Shown piece after piece: positions 1-10,430 of a stretch of DNA of 29,625 bases. The stretch lies in NCBI GenBank assembly GCA_003667245.1, contig RCNN01000308.1:1-29625 (forward strand), read 5' to 3'. Source of the DNA: Heterostelium multicystogenum (Eukaryota; Evosea; Eumycetozoa; Acytosteliales; Acytosteliaceae). The first letter of the stretch is position 1, and each line of letters starts with the position of its first letter. Made by a program: the position numbers and the translations under genes. The notes beneath the pieces were generated by a model. That model searched no databases and was not told the origin of the DNA. It saw only the letters and a program-made list of their open reading frames with translations.

Positions 1-230
1 TTCATTTCTTTCATTTCTAAAACCCAATAAATGAATTCATTTTCACTGCTGCAAATTAAAAATATTCAATTCCAAATTTAATTAAAAACACACACTTCAC
101 TCTCTCAACAACAACCTCTTGTTTCACACACACATAGACGACTACTGCGTCTTGTCTAAATTTAAAAACTCAAGTCAGGTATCTTGTTAGCAAAACCACA
201 CCTTACCCACCTACTCACCTACTCAAGAAT

Positions 231-930
231 ATGGTTGAATATATTGATGTGTTGAATGAAGACGGCAGTGCAGCTGGCTACTCTTTGCCGCGAAGTGAGA
301 TACACAGCAAAGGCTACTGGCACAGGGTCATTCATGTTTGGATTGTAGACAACGAGGGTAATCTTCCTGATTCAGGCAGAGAACGACGACAAGGAATCGT
401 TCCCCTCGCTCTGGGATATATCAACGGCTGGTCACTGCGAAGCCGGAATGAATAGCATCGACTCTGCTGTAAAAGAATTGGGAGAAGAGCTGGGCCTTTC
501 ATATAACTGATCCAAGCAAGCTTGAGTTCCTATTCCAAAGCAGAAAAGACTACTTATTAAAGAATGGTAAAGTAGCGATCATTGACAGAGATTGATCGAT
601 CACACACACACACACACACACTACCTGCAAGCTAGATTATGCTTGTTTGCTGCTGTATGATGTCAACTTACGATCTCATATTAAATCCCACAGGTGCCTA
701 TATAGATAGAGAACTGGCAGATGTGTTCTTGCTGAGCTATGATGCGCCAATTGATTTGAAGCAATTCAAATTACAGGTGGAGGAAGTCCAGGCTATCAAA
801 ATGATTCATCACAGCAAGCTGAAAAGAGATGGTTGCTCGACTGGACCCGACATTCGTCCCATAAAAAAGGTTGGAGAACCGTTTGAATCTTCCGATTATT
901 ATTAAACTTTTCGAAAATCCTAGAAAATAG
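231..930 (+). CDS. Nudix hydrolase, IPP-isomerase-like/YfcD-like subfamily (frameshifted)
   Basis: Predicted to hydrolyse a nucleoside-diphosphate-linked or isoprenoid diphosphate substrate; the exact substrate cannot be read from sequence. The N-terminus (MVEYIDVLNEDG, then GYWHRVIHVWIVD) is typical of the IDI-like Nudix family. Just downstream, in another frame, comes DISTAGHCEAG followed by the Nudix helix SAVKELGEELGL. The box departs from GX5EX7REUXEEXGU: Met replaces the first Glu and Lys replaces Arg, while the EE pair is kept. An intron at 567-693 (GTAAAG...CCACAG, phase 1) contains a (CA)n run and joins KNG to AYIDRELADVFLL. The C-terminal exon holds DLKQFKLQVEEV, as in this family. 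Frame changes lie near 370, near 500, near 828 and near 902; depending on the last one, the stop is at 903-905 or 928-930. The start is the first ATG after an A+T-rich leader. The family call is fairly secure; the end is not. Confidence 0.7.
601..621. repeat. (CA)n microsatellite inside the Nudix gene intron
   Basis: About ten CA dinucleotides in an uninterrupted run, within the proposed intron 567-693. It is probably neutral, but is a likely polymorphic and error-prone site. Confidence 0.9.
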
Positions 931-2071
931 ATATCCCACCAAGTAACATATTCACAGCTCACCAAGTTGATGGGTCCAATTAATTTTTAAATATTTACAC
1001 TGTATGTTTAAATGGCAACTACTACATAGAAGTATCATTGTTCTCATAATAATATTATTGTCCAAATCAATAAATATTTGATTATCATTTTTCTAACAAA
1101 CAACATATTGTTTATTCATCACATAAAACAAAACAACAAATAGATAGATGTTACTGCTCTGAGTGAAAGTATAAACAAATGTAACAAGAATTCCCCTATA
1201 TAATATCCTATGTTTTTGTTTTGTTTTTTGTTTGTTTGTTAGGTGTTTTGTTGGGAAGTCGAGTTCTCTTCCACAAACAACACCCATGGACTATCTCCAA
1301 AAAAACTTGTAAACCAACAACTACAAGTCGATTGATTGATTAATTCAATTTTTAAAATCAATTAAATTGTTGTTGTTTTTATTTAAATAGAAAAACTATA
1401 ATTGCAACATTTTTTAAAAAAGAAAAAGATCTGTCGATAATAGACATTAGGTTTTTCGAATCTCATGAAAGAAAGGTGGTTGTGGTTGGTCTTAATCAGT
1501 TTAAGCCTTTTATTTATCATTAATTTGTTTGATTTGGTAGCTATTATTTCTTCTTTCATCATCACCAATATATATAGATACGGCAATCAATCTTCCATTC
1601 CAATTGTTTCATTGTTTATTGTAATTATAAACAATCCAATCAATCAATCAATCCCAAACTCCACAATCCAAATCTAAATATATATAATTTATTCATTTAG
1701 ATAGAATTAATTTTAATTCCCAATTTACGATAGATAGATAGATAAACGATCTTTATATATCTACATCCATTATCTTATCTATCTATATAGTTGTCTTTAG
1801 AATTATATATATTTATGTGGTGGTTTCAAAAAGTAACTTGTAAAATAGTAGTTAGCAGTAGTAATAATAATAACATTAATAATTTATTAGTATATAAAAT
1901 AAAGAATAAAGCATATTATAGTTTGGAAGGAAACGAAACGAAAAGCAAAGAAAGGAGCGGAAACGAAGGAAACGAATAGAAAGTGGTAACACACTCACAC
2001 TCTCACTCACAACAAATACAAACACACCCACACACTCACACATACACATACACATACATCCAAATTCAATC
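931..2071. other. A+T-rich intergenic region, no gene recognised
   Basis: About 1.1 kb between the Nudix gene and the receptor kinase. It holds an AATAAA about 135 bp after the Nudix stop (near 1068), GATA tetranucleotide repeats (1729-1744), CAAT repeats near 1640, poly-T/poly-A tracts, and CA-rich DNA just before the kinase start (1990-2060). The open frames here are short, low-complexity and unlike any protein I know. It presumably contains the kinase promoter. No tRNA or structured RNA was recognised. Confidence 0.6.
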
Positions 2072-5000
2072 ATGAAAATAAATAGAGTAATCAATGTTTG
2101 GGTGATAACCACTTTGGTGACTTTGCTGAGTTTCGTCTCGGTGGGCCTTGCCGATAGTTGGTCCTTTGGTGCCTGATGTCGATGGCAACAAGTATTACCA
2201 AGTGCAATATGTCAGCTGATGCCTACCCAGGCGACTCGTCTAGTCTTCCATTCGGGCTACTGGCCCCTTTGACAGTATTACAAGCCCAACCTATTTTCAC
2301 ACAGACCAACGAACTCTTCCCCTATCCGTGCATAGACGGTCTAGTTATCGATGTAGACTCGCCTCTTCCTACTCCAACCCAACATTATTGAGGACAGAGG
2401 TAAGACCGATCATCACAAGAAGAATTGCTTCTAATTAAAGACTTAGACATGTCGCCAGTGCAATACAACTAACCTAACACTTGTTGAAACTAGGTCTATC
2501 ATTTAATATTCGAAGTCCTCGAATTTATACCCAATGAAATTAAGTTTATATGTGTTATGGATCATTGTTCTATTCTAAAAATGATGCGCCAGCACTGACT
2601 CTTATCGTTGCCAATGGAGGAGCACTCACTGTCCAGGATTCCAAAAGTGTTAACGACCAAGATGCCCTGAACCTAGGTTTGGAATAGGTATTATTTTCAT
2701 TTAGTGGTACTGTCAGCATGACGTCAACTTCCCAACCAGCTATACATAAGCCAAGTCAATTCGACGAACTATCTGTGTACCAACAGGCTCGACCGTCCTC
2801 AATCCCAGACAAAAATGCCGCTTGTCCTCACCAACCCACAACCATCTGGAACAGGCCGGTCAATCTTGCCTAAATGCAGCAGGCCTAGACGTAAATCTTT
2901 ACTACATTTTCCTATTGGTACAGGTATTTTCCTAGGAGGACGTTACCACTTTGCCAATGCAACCAAGGTCACCATAGCGAATACGCTTATCATGGGCGAT
3001 GCCCTCACATCGACCGACCCATACCTAGACTTCAGCCTCAAATGGCACCGTTCCAAACGCCAACCCAAGACTAAAGAACGCAATCAATATTATGTATGGC
3101 GCAGATGTGACCATAACAAACTGTATTTTGGTTCGTCACTTTCGACATCATCAAGTCACTCGTAAAATCTTTAAATCGGCGTGCACCATGCTTCTTAACT
3201 ATCAAAAGACAGTTCGATATTTGTTCGAACTCTGCCAATGCAATCCTCGCTGACTGGGGAACAGAGTCGATCCAATCAACCAATAACAAGTACATAAGCT
3301 ATTTTGATAAGACTCGTCCAATAGCAGAAGATAACCTGCCATCCATCAACTTTGGTAACAATGGAAATGTATTTCGACTCTCACTCCTTCGTTCTCATCG
3401 AATGGTGATACCCTTTATCGATGTATCGGGCGGTCTTTCTTCCATTTTCAACCTTGTCGAGTTGCCATCGAAACCTACCATTACTGGTTACAACTACGAT
3501 CCTCACCCAACACTCAACGCCTGGATCCCATCGACATACCCTTTACTCAATGGACAGATTAAAATCTCCAATCCCAAAGACGCACTTTGTATCGCCAGCG
3601 ACCAAATTCTTGTCATACACCTCCTCAGTGCCTGGCTCACTCATCACCCTCCAAGATATCAACATCACTCACCGCAATTTCCATGAAAGCACCACATGGA
3701 GGAGTCATCTTGAAGTCTGTAAATATCAAGAGCGACCTATTTGGTCATAGGAGACATTGGATATTTGGAAATCACTTCATCGCGACTCGAAGCAACCGGA
3801 AGTGGAATGGGTTTCAATTCAACCTCAAATATCAAGTCGATTTCATGAATAACACAGTCATCAAGTCAAAGAACGACATCACCTATGAAACTGCTGCAGA
3901 GCCATTCCAACCCAAGTATGAATACAAGGCCACTGACTTGGTCATTACTTCCCATCAGCCCACAGCTCCACTGCAGGTCAACTCTAGCTCGACCCCAACT
4001 GACATCAGTATCAATATTCAAAAGGGTGGAATTCCATTCGATGGTGTAGATGCACAGTGCCGATTCACAGACCTCGATCGTACCTCTTCGGCACCAAGTA
4101 GTGTCACAGATTACAAATGGAAAATGCTCAATGAAGTTCATGCTACTTCATTTGGTGTCTATAGATACCTTGCTAGTGTATCGATCAATCTGGAGAAAAT
4201 GTTGTCGCGTTTCAAGTTGCATCCATCAGCTTTGTGGATCAAGTCAATTTCCGATACGTCCTTGGATACAATATTGCAGCTGATCCAGCCAACTCGACTC
4301 AACAGGCCTACAATCAAAACCTGGCAGACTGGATGTTACCCTCCCAGATGCCAGAGTTCAGGTGTCATCAAAGTATCATTGCCACAATACTCTGTAGATG
4401 ATCCAAACTTTGTGCTTTTCGACAATGGTTTCTATCAAAATCGATCCAGAAGTAGAACCTACCATCACATTGAGTAATATTCCACCCTCTTTCTACAAAG
4501 TGACACTCTATTTCTTGTATTATGTCAACAGCATCAACCAAAGCACAGTCCTTTCTCAGCCAGGTTCATTCAGCGCCAAAGCAGGTGCTGCCACCTCGCA
4601 AATGATTCTCAATTGGATCAGTAGTTGCTGGCGATCAATATCAGTTCAAAGTTAAGACACAAGAGCTCATTACACGAGGCAAAGAAGATGGAATTCTGAA
4701 GATCAGCTGGCAATCCAGCCCAGGTGTGTATCTAACTGCTTTGTCACTTCACTCTGACTACATCATCGCACCAACTGTTAAGCCAACAAATACCCCCACC
4801 GATGGCTCGAAATCCAGCGGAGGAAGTGGCTCTAAAAACCTCCTGCCGCTCAAGATTGTACTTCCAGTCGTGCTAGGAGCACTCGTTTTTGGTTCTCTTG
4901 TTTGTATTGATCAAGAAAAAGAGAAGAGCAAGATCGATTCGTATGGATATTGAGATGCAGTCACATGTTCGTTCACAGCTCAACAGCAGCAAAGGATTCA

Positions 5001-6433
5001 TCAACGACAACAAGTATAATCTTCACTCTGAAGTGTTCCACGGTGTACAACAAACTCACTACTACTCGCCGGAGCACGAATCATTCCCACTCACATTCTC
5101 TACAACTAGACTCGACTTTGGTATTGGTGATGCCAAGTCACAAGATCAACCAGAGAATGAAAGACACCATTATCATTACCAACAAGTCCGAACAGACCCA
5201 ATTCTTGACGCTGTTCTTCCCACCTTCAAACTCGGGAAGAATCATCGAGTTGTCAACAGACAGAGGTAGTTCTCAAGCGTGGAAAGATCGTGACCATCGA
5301 CGTCTATGTAACACTACTCTGCACGACTAAGTTGATGGAGAAGTTTGGTATCTTGATTCGTGACTACGGTCACACCTTCTTGTATATGCATCTTGAGAGT
5401 ATGTTGTCGACCTATCTCGACTACGAGGAGATTCAAATCGGTGATCCCATTGGAAGTGGTGGATACGGATCCGTTTTCAGAAGCAAGTGGCGTGGACTTG
5501 AAGTTGCTGTCAAAGTTATTAGAACCAAGCATTGTTCAGCGGATGTAGTGAAGGAAGTCGAGCGTGAGTGCGATCTTATGAATCGTCTGCGTCATCCAAA
5601 CGTAGTCAACTACTTTGGAACTGCTCTACATGACGGAGATCACTACCTGGTCAGCGAATATGTTCCACTTAGGTAGCGTGGCGAATGTCATCTATAATAG
5701 CGACCCACCCAGACGACTTGCGATGAATGAGATCATTAGAGTGTGTCTCGACACTGCTAAAGGATGTAATTTCCTCCATCAATCTGGTATTATATGCATC
5801 GTGATCTCAAGCCTGATAACTTGCTGGTGGTCAGTTTGTCACTAGACTCACCGGTATGCATTAAGCTAACAGATTTCGGTACCAGTAAAGAAGTAAACTC
5901 AATGGCCAGTGAAAACGCAACCTCTGGTATTGGTACTCCAGTCTACATGGCACCAGTAAGTCACAATCACCAACCAACGAGCCTCGTTCGCTCAATCGAA
6001 ACTAACCAACTTGTTTCTTGTATTCTAGGAAATATTATTAAAGAAGCCTTACGGAACTCAAGCAGATGTATATTCTTTTGGTATTATGTTGTACGAGTTA
6101 GTAATAGGTGAAATTCCATTCGATGATCTCAGAGCAAATTGGGGTATGTATCATAGCACCAGATTAAAGCATTTAATAAGCATTGGATCGATCGATAGCT
6201 AACTAACTTATCAACTACCAATAACAGAAATCCCAAGATTCATTTTAGACGGACAAAGACCCACAAAAGGACTTGACTTGGCACCACCAACCATCAGACA
6301 GCTCATTGAAGAGTGCTGGAGAGGTGAGCCAGACGAAAGACCAACATTTGACACAATCATTCCAAGATTAGAGGAAGCACTAATTCAATTTTCCGATATG
6401 AACACGCCACCAACTGTAGCTATACAGATATAA
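2072..6433 (+). CDS. Receptor-like TKL protein kinase (DRK/VSK-like), heavily frameshifted
   Basis: Predicted single-pass membrane kinase. The ATG at 2072 opens a signal peptide (MKINRVIN, then a hydrophobic stretch ending SVGLA). The ectodomain, 2150-4790, reads in pieces and is Ser/Thr/Asn-rich with short beta-like repeats (for example VANGGALTVQDS near 2615), suggesting a beta-helix fold. A membrane-proximal beta-rich module (PSFYKVTLYF...ISWQSSPGVYL) is followed by a Gly/Ser linker, a transmembrane segment (LPLKIVLPVVLGALVFGS, about 4840-4900) and basic KKKRRAR. A beta-rich cytoplasmic segment (TLLCTTK) precedes the kinase. Catalytic marks are all present: GSGGYGSVF (5453), VAVK, HRDLKPDN (5797), TDFG (5867), MAPE, and C-lobe ECWRGEPDERPTF. 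Introns are 5956-6028 (phase 0) and 6144-6227 (phase 1). Many frame changes occur, e.g. near 2170, 2215, 2385, 5270, 5673 and 5794. The kinase call is secure; ectodomain boundaries are not. Confidence 0.8.
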
Positions 6434-7399
6434 ATTAATGTCGATTGTCGACAACCAATAATTATAATCAACCTTATTTAATAATAGCATCATTAACCGC
6501 TAACTACCGATCTATTGTACTATACACATAAAAATATATATATTCAAGTAGTTGTTTTTAAAATCCTATTATATTTAAAAATGACAACTCCTATCACTAC
6601 TACAATTTAATCTGTATCAATAATCTATTTATATTTATATTTATTTATATCTCACATCCGGTTCGACCAACCAACCAACCATTTACAGTCTATTAATAAT
6701 AGATAGATCAAATCTTTCATTTTTTCTCCTCTTTTTCCTCCATTTGCTTTAAATTATATATATAAAACAAAATATAATTATTAAATATTAGCAACCCAAA
6801 CGAACAATGACAAAAAAACAACCAACAACAATAACAATAACACTGAAACATTGTAATTTATTAATTAAATAATAAAAATAATAAATATATATTATGATAT
6901 ATTTTAAAGATTATTTAAAGTTATTCCGATAGCTTGGCTGGACAACCAACCCTTTTTGTGCTATTGTTTATGGTATCACATTGACAAACATTCATAATTC
7001 AAATTAAGGTGGTGGATTAAGAAATATAAACATGTGTGAAATTAATTAAATGAGTTACTCATTATTATTAATTAGTTGGTGGTTTTAAAAAAAATAAAAT
7101 GTCAATAAATTATTATTCATGAATGTTTGATGTTCTCCAACAACAACCAATGGGTATTTCGTTTTTCCATACAATTACATTTTTTAATATAACCTTAAGT
7201 TAGTACATACATACACATACACATACACACCACCACTAGCCACACCACATATATATATTTATATATAAATTATAATTTATATTTATTTAGTGATTGAGTT
7301 TACACATTGTTTTAATTGTTTTTGCTTGATTGTTGTTTTAAGGTTATTATTATAATAACGGATTAAAAAAAGAAAGAAAGAAAGAAAAAAAAAGAAAGA
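6434..7399. other. A+T-rich intergenic region, no gene recognised
   Basis: About 965 bp between the kinase stop and the J-protein start. It holds poly-T and AT runs, CCAACCAACC near 6668, CA-rich DNA near 7200-7250, and a purine-rich AAAG tract (7366-7399) ending directly at the next ATG. GGTTCGACC at 6660 resembles a tRNA B box, but the flanking DNA cannot form a cloverleaf. I see no coding signal or RNA gene. It presumably holds the 3' end of the kinase transcript and the J-protein promoter. Confidence 0.6.
7366..7399 (+). repeat. Purine (AAAG)n tract immediately 5' of the J-protein start
   Basis: An almost pure A/G strand leads straight into the ATG at 7400. A-rich leaders before ATG are common in dictyostelid genes, so this supports the chosen start. 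Any regulatory role is unproven. Confidence 0.6.
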
Positions 7400-8762
7400 A
7401 TGCATATAACAGAGTACAAAGAGGAGGAATTGAGGGCAATGACAGCTAAGGAGTTGAAGCAGCTCATTGTGGATGCAGGTGGAAAGACTGATGGCTGTTT
7501 TGAAAAAGAGGATTTTGTCGAGAAAGCGATCAAGTTGAGACAAGAGGTACCAGCTCCACATAACAACCAAGCTTTGTCACCATCTAGACCACAGATTAAA
7601 ATGGAAAAGGTCGACTACTATGAAGTGTTGGGTGTCACTAAAAATGCTAGTGCTACAGAAATAAGAAAGGCTTACTATAAGCTAGCAACTGAGTATCACC
7701 CGTAAGTAGAGACAGCAAGAAAGGATTGATCGTACAGCTGTTGTTGTTAACAGGATGAATATCGATCGATATAGGACAAAAATAGAAACGATGAATATGC
7801 AGAGGAAATGTTTAAGAGAATAAGTGAGGCATATCAAGTATTGTCCGATCCAGAGAAGAGAAAGCAATACGATCAATATGGTTTCGACGGAATGAACGGC
7901 GTATTTATTGACCCACTCGACTTGTTCAGATTGATATTTGGTGGTGGTCAGTTCCAAGCTTTCTTTGGTGATCTCTCGTTCTACGAGATGTTTGCCCAGG
8001 CAGAGTCACAGACCGATCCATCGCAAATCAAGCAGCCAACTCCAGAGGAATGGAAAAGAAACAAAAAGCAAGAATCGATGACTTATGTAAACAACTACTT
8101 ATTATTATTGAACCATATACACAGGGTAACAAGAAGGAATTTGTTGAGATGGTAGGCTACATCGGACTCAAGATATTGCGAAATGATGATTATTCAGACT
8201 ACTGACCTAATCAATGCTGTGATTATTTAGATGACAAGCAGGGCTGCAGATATGGCACAGACACCAGGTGGTTCAGAGCTGCTTTCAATTACTGGGTTAT
8301 ATTTATATTCAAGAGGCTCGACAGCATAGTACTTTTTGGATTCATTCACGAATTATCGGAAAAAGGACACAGAATGGGAGAGATGTTCTCTATGGTCAAA
8401 GCTGCGGTCAAAATGCAGTCTCAGGTCAGCACAATGGAGGAGAACGCTCCAATGGATGGTTTAATCAAAGAAGGATTGAAATTGATTTGGAAGATTGGAC
8501 GTCTCGATATCGATACAGCAGTTCGTGAAGTGTGCGAGGAAGTTATGAACAAAAAGAAGGTACCATCAAAAGAAAGAAAACTCAGAGTCGAAGCTATCAA
8601 ATTGCTTGGACAAATATTTGAAAAGAAAGGAAGTGAATCTAAAAGCAGCGGAACAGATGACATTTTAATATGGCAGTTCCACCAACCACTTCAACAACTT
8701 CTACTCCCCCAACTTACTCAACCACCTCTACAACCTCAACAACCTCACCACCTACCAAGTAA
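7400..8762 (+). CDS. J-domain (Hsp40) co-chaperone with DnaJ-X-like C-terminus and N-terminal SAP/MANF-like module
   Basis: Predicted Hsp70 co-chaperone. Residues about 8-50 ([18 protein letters not shown]...[15 protein letters not shown]) look like the SAP-like module of MANF/ARMET. A linker leads to the J domain ([19 protein letters not shown]...LATEYHP, then D), so the HPD tripeptide is split by intron 7702-7774. The second half of J ([25 protein letters not shown]) is followed by [14 protein letters not shown]. After a frame change near 8071 comes [18 protein letters not shown] and GNKKEFVEM; intron 8152-8230; then [21 protein letters not shown], and a helical region to about 8650, matching the DnaJ-X family (Caj1/Djp1-like). 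The tail is Thr/Pro/Ser-rich when read to the TAA at 8760. There is no Zn-finger, so it is not a type I DnaJ. Further shifts lie near 7701, 8296, 8335 and 8668. Confidence 0.8.
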
Positions 8763-9212
8763 CATGGTAGTCAAGATAAATAATAATATATTATCTTATT
8801 AATAAATAATAAAATAATAGTGTAGAATATCCACTCCATTAAACTAAAAAGTAATGGTCATTCCAAAGTTAGATGGACATGATTGAATCAATCATTTAAT
8901 AGTTAAATTTGCAAGATTTCTGGACAACAGTCAAACGATTACGGAAATCGACACAGTTGGATTTTAGATCTTATTTGGAATGACATAATAATTGTTTGGT
9001 ATAAGGAACATCACCGAATCCAAATCAAACAACATGTCATGGATTGTGAGTATTTGAAATCTGAAGGTCTTTAGTTTTTTTTATTTTTCAAATTTTTGTT
9101 TTTTTGTCATTATGAGGTGTATGAAATGTCCAAGTTACTGAGATTCGTTGATTGATTCATTCATTTATTCATTCATTCATTAATTAATAATATATATAGC
9201 AAATAAAGTAAT
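8763..9212. other. Intergenic region with an 11-bp inverted repeat
   Basis: About 450 bp between the J-protein and ferredoxin genes. The stretch 8850-9060 is less A+T-rich than the rest but has no long open frame. GTCATTCCAAA (8857-8867) recurs as its reverse complement at 8974-8984. ATT/CATT repeats (9150-9190) precede the ferredoxin start. I recognise no RNA family. Confidence 0.5.
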
Positions 9213-9978
9213 ATGTTAGGATACAATAGGGCAATTAGAAACATTGCAAACATTTGCAAACAATCACCTTTATATAGAAATAGCAACAAGAGCACCACTT
9301 GTTACAACTTCAACCAATTATATTCATCACCTCTCCAATTCAGTAGTAGTCATAGTAGTTTAGTTTCAGTTTCATATTTTTCATCGAAATCATCAGCTTC
9401 CTCCTCTGCAGAGTTGTATGTAGCTCATAGTTAGTTCGTTAGCAATGATAGCTAACATATTTGGACCCAAGTATTAATCAATCAATCAATCATCAACAAA
9501 CTACCTTTGTCAATAATGGACGTCAATCACAAACAGAATTCCAGTTACATTTATAGATAAAGAAGGAAAGCGTATCGATTTGAAAGTACCAGAGGGTACT
9601 TCACTTTTGGAAGCAGCACATGAAAACGATATCGATTTAGAGGGAGCATGCGAAGGCTCGGTTGCATGTTCAACCTGCCACTGTTATATTGAACCAAAGT
9701 TTTACGAAAAACTCGAGCAACCCACCGACGAAGAGAACGATATGTTAGACTTAGCCTTTGATTTGAGAACAAAGTAAATATCAACTACAGTGAAGGTCTA
9801 CCCACTGGGCCACTAGCTCAAGCAGTCATATACTTACTCTTACTCTACCACTATTCCGTATAGTTCCAGACTTGGTTGCCAAGTTATAGTCACAAAAGAT
9901 TTAGCAGGAATGGAGGTCACTCTTCCTGCAGCAACTAGAAACATGAGTGTCGACGGCTACAAACCTCCAAGACACTGA
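9213..9978 (+). CDS. Mitochondrial [2Fe-2S] ferredoxin, adrenodoxin/Yah1/FDX2 type
   Basis: Predicted electron carrier of the mitochondrial matrix, feeding electrons from a ferredoxin reductase to Fe-S cluster assembly and related steps. Exon 1 encodes a basic, Ser/Asn-rich presequence (MLGYNRAIRNIANICKQS...) of about 68 residues with few acidic residues, fitting a mitochondrial targeting peptide. Intron 9416-9536 (GTATGT...AAACAG, phase 2) joins it to IPVTFIDKEGKRIDLKVPEG. The first three cluster ligands follow the pattern C-x5-C-x2-C in GACEGSVACSTCHCYIEP; the acidic DEENDMLDLAFDL helix used for partner docking follows. Intron 9774-9863 (GTAAAT...GTATAG) precedes the last exon, RLGCQVIVTKDL, which supplies the fourth Cys; the protein ends GYKPPRH. 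No frameshift is needed once both introns are removed, unusual for this window. The C-terminus resembles FDX2 more than the steroidogenic FDX1, but I would not assign an orthologue. Confidence 0.9.
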
Positions 9979-10430
9979 TGACAATTGCAAAAAATGTTAA
10001 TTTAAAACCTATCAATCAATCAATAAACTAAGATCACACATCGATCTGCCAAATATAAAACACACCACCACATTCCCACACAACACAACACACCACTGCA
10101 ATTAAATTAATGATTAGATTTAATTTAATTTACAAAAAAAGTGAGTTGTGCCTGTACACCTATCAATTTAAGTTGGTGGTTTAATTTCCTTTTGATTCAT
10201 TTCATTTCAAAAACTAAATTACAATTGTGTTTAAAATAATATCTTAATTTAATATACATATATATATATCTATCTGTAAATATTAGTAGTAATAGTAATA
10301 GTAATAGTCATAGTAATAATATCAGTATCAGTATTAGTTGAAGTTGAAGTAGTAAAGTAATAGTGTCTCTGTGTGTGTGTATAGTGTGTATATTTAAAGA
10401 AAGAAAAAGAGAGAAGAGAGTATTTATATT
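9979..10430. other. A+T-rich intergenic region, no gene recognised
   Basis: About 450 bp between the ferredoxin and Dicer-like genes. It holds CAAT and ACACC repeats near 10010-10090, an AT run near 10255-10275, AGTAAT repeats (10285-10320), and a GT/GA-rich leader directly before the ATG at 10431. No open frame or RNA gene was recognised. Confidence 0.55.

Noticed and set aside
2072..6433. The receptor kinase as a decayed pseudogene
   Set aside because: Indel density is similar in housekeeping genes such as Hsp70, all kinase catalytic motifs are preserved, and the introns have intact splice sites. The breaks therefore say more about the assembly than about this gene.
6655..6675. A tRNA gene suggested by a GGTTCGACC B-box-like string
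   Set aside because: The upstream 60 bases are nearly all A and T, with no A box and no acceptor or anticodon stem.
8087..8124. A 38-bp GT-AG intron in the J-protein gene
   Set aside because: Reading the same bases as exon in the neighbouring frame gives [18 protein letters not shown], which fits the DnaJ-X family and continues into [10 protein letters not shown] frame change near 8071 explains the data without an unusually short intron.
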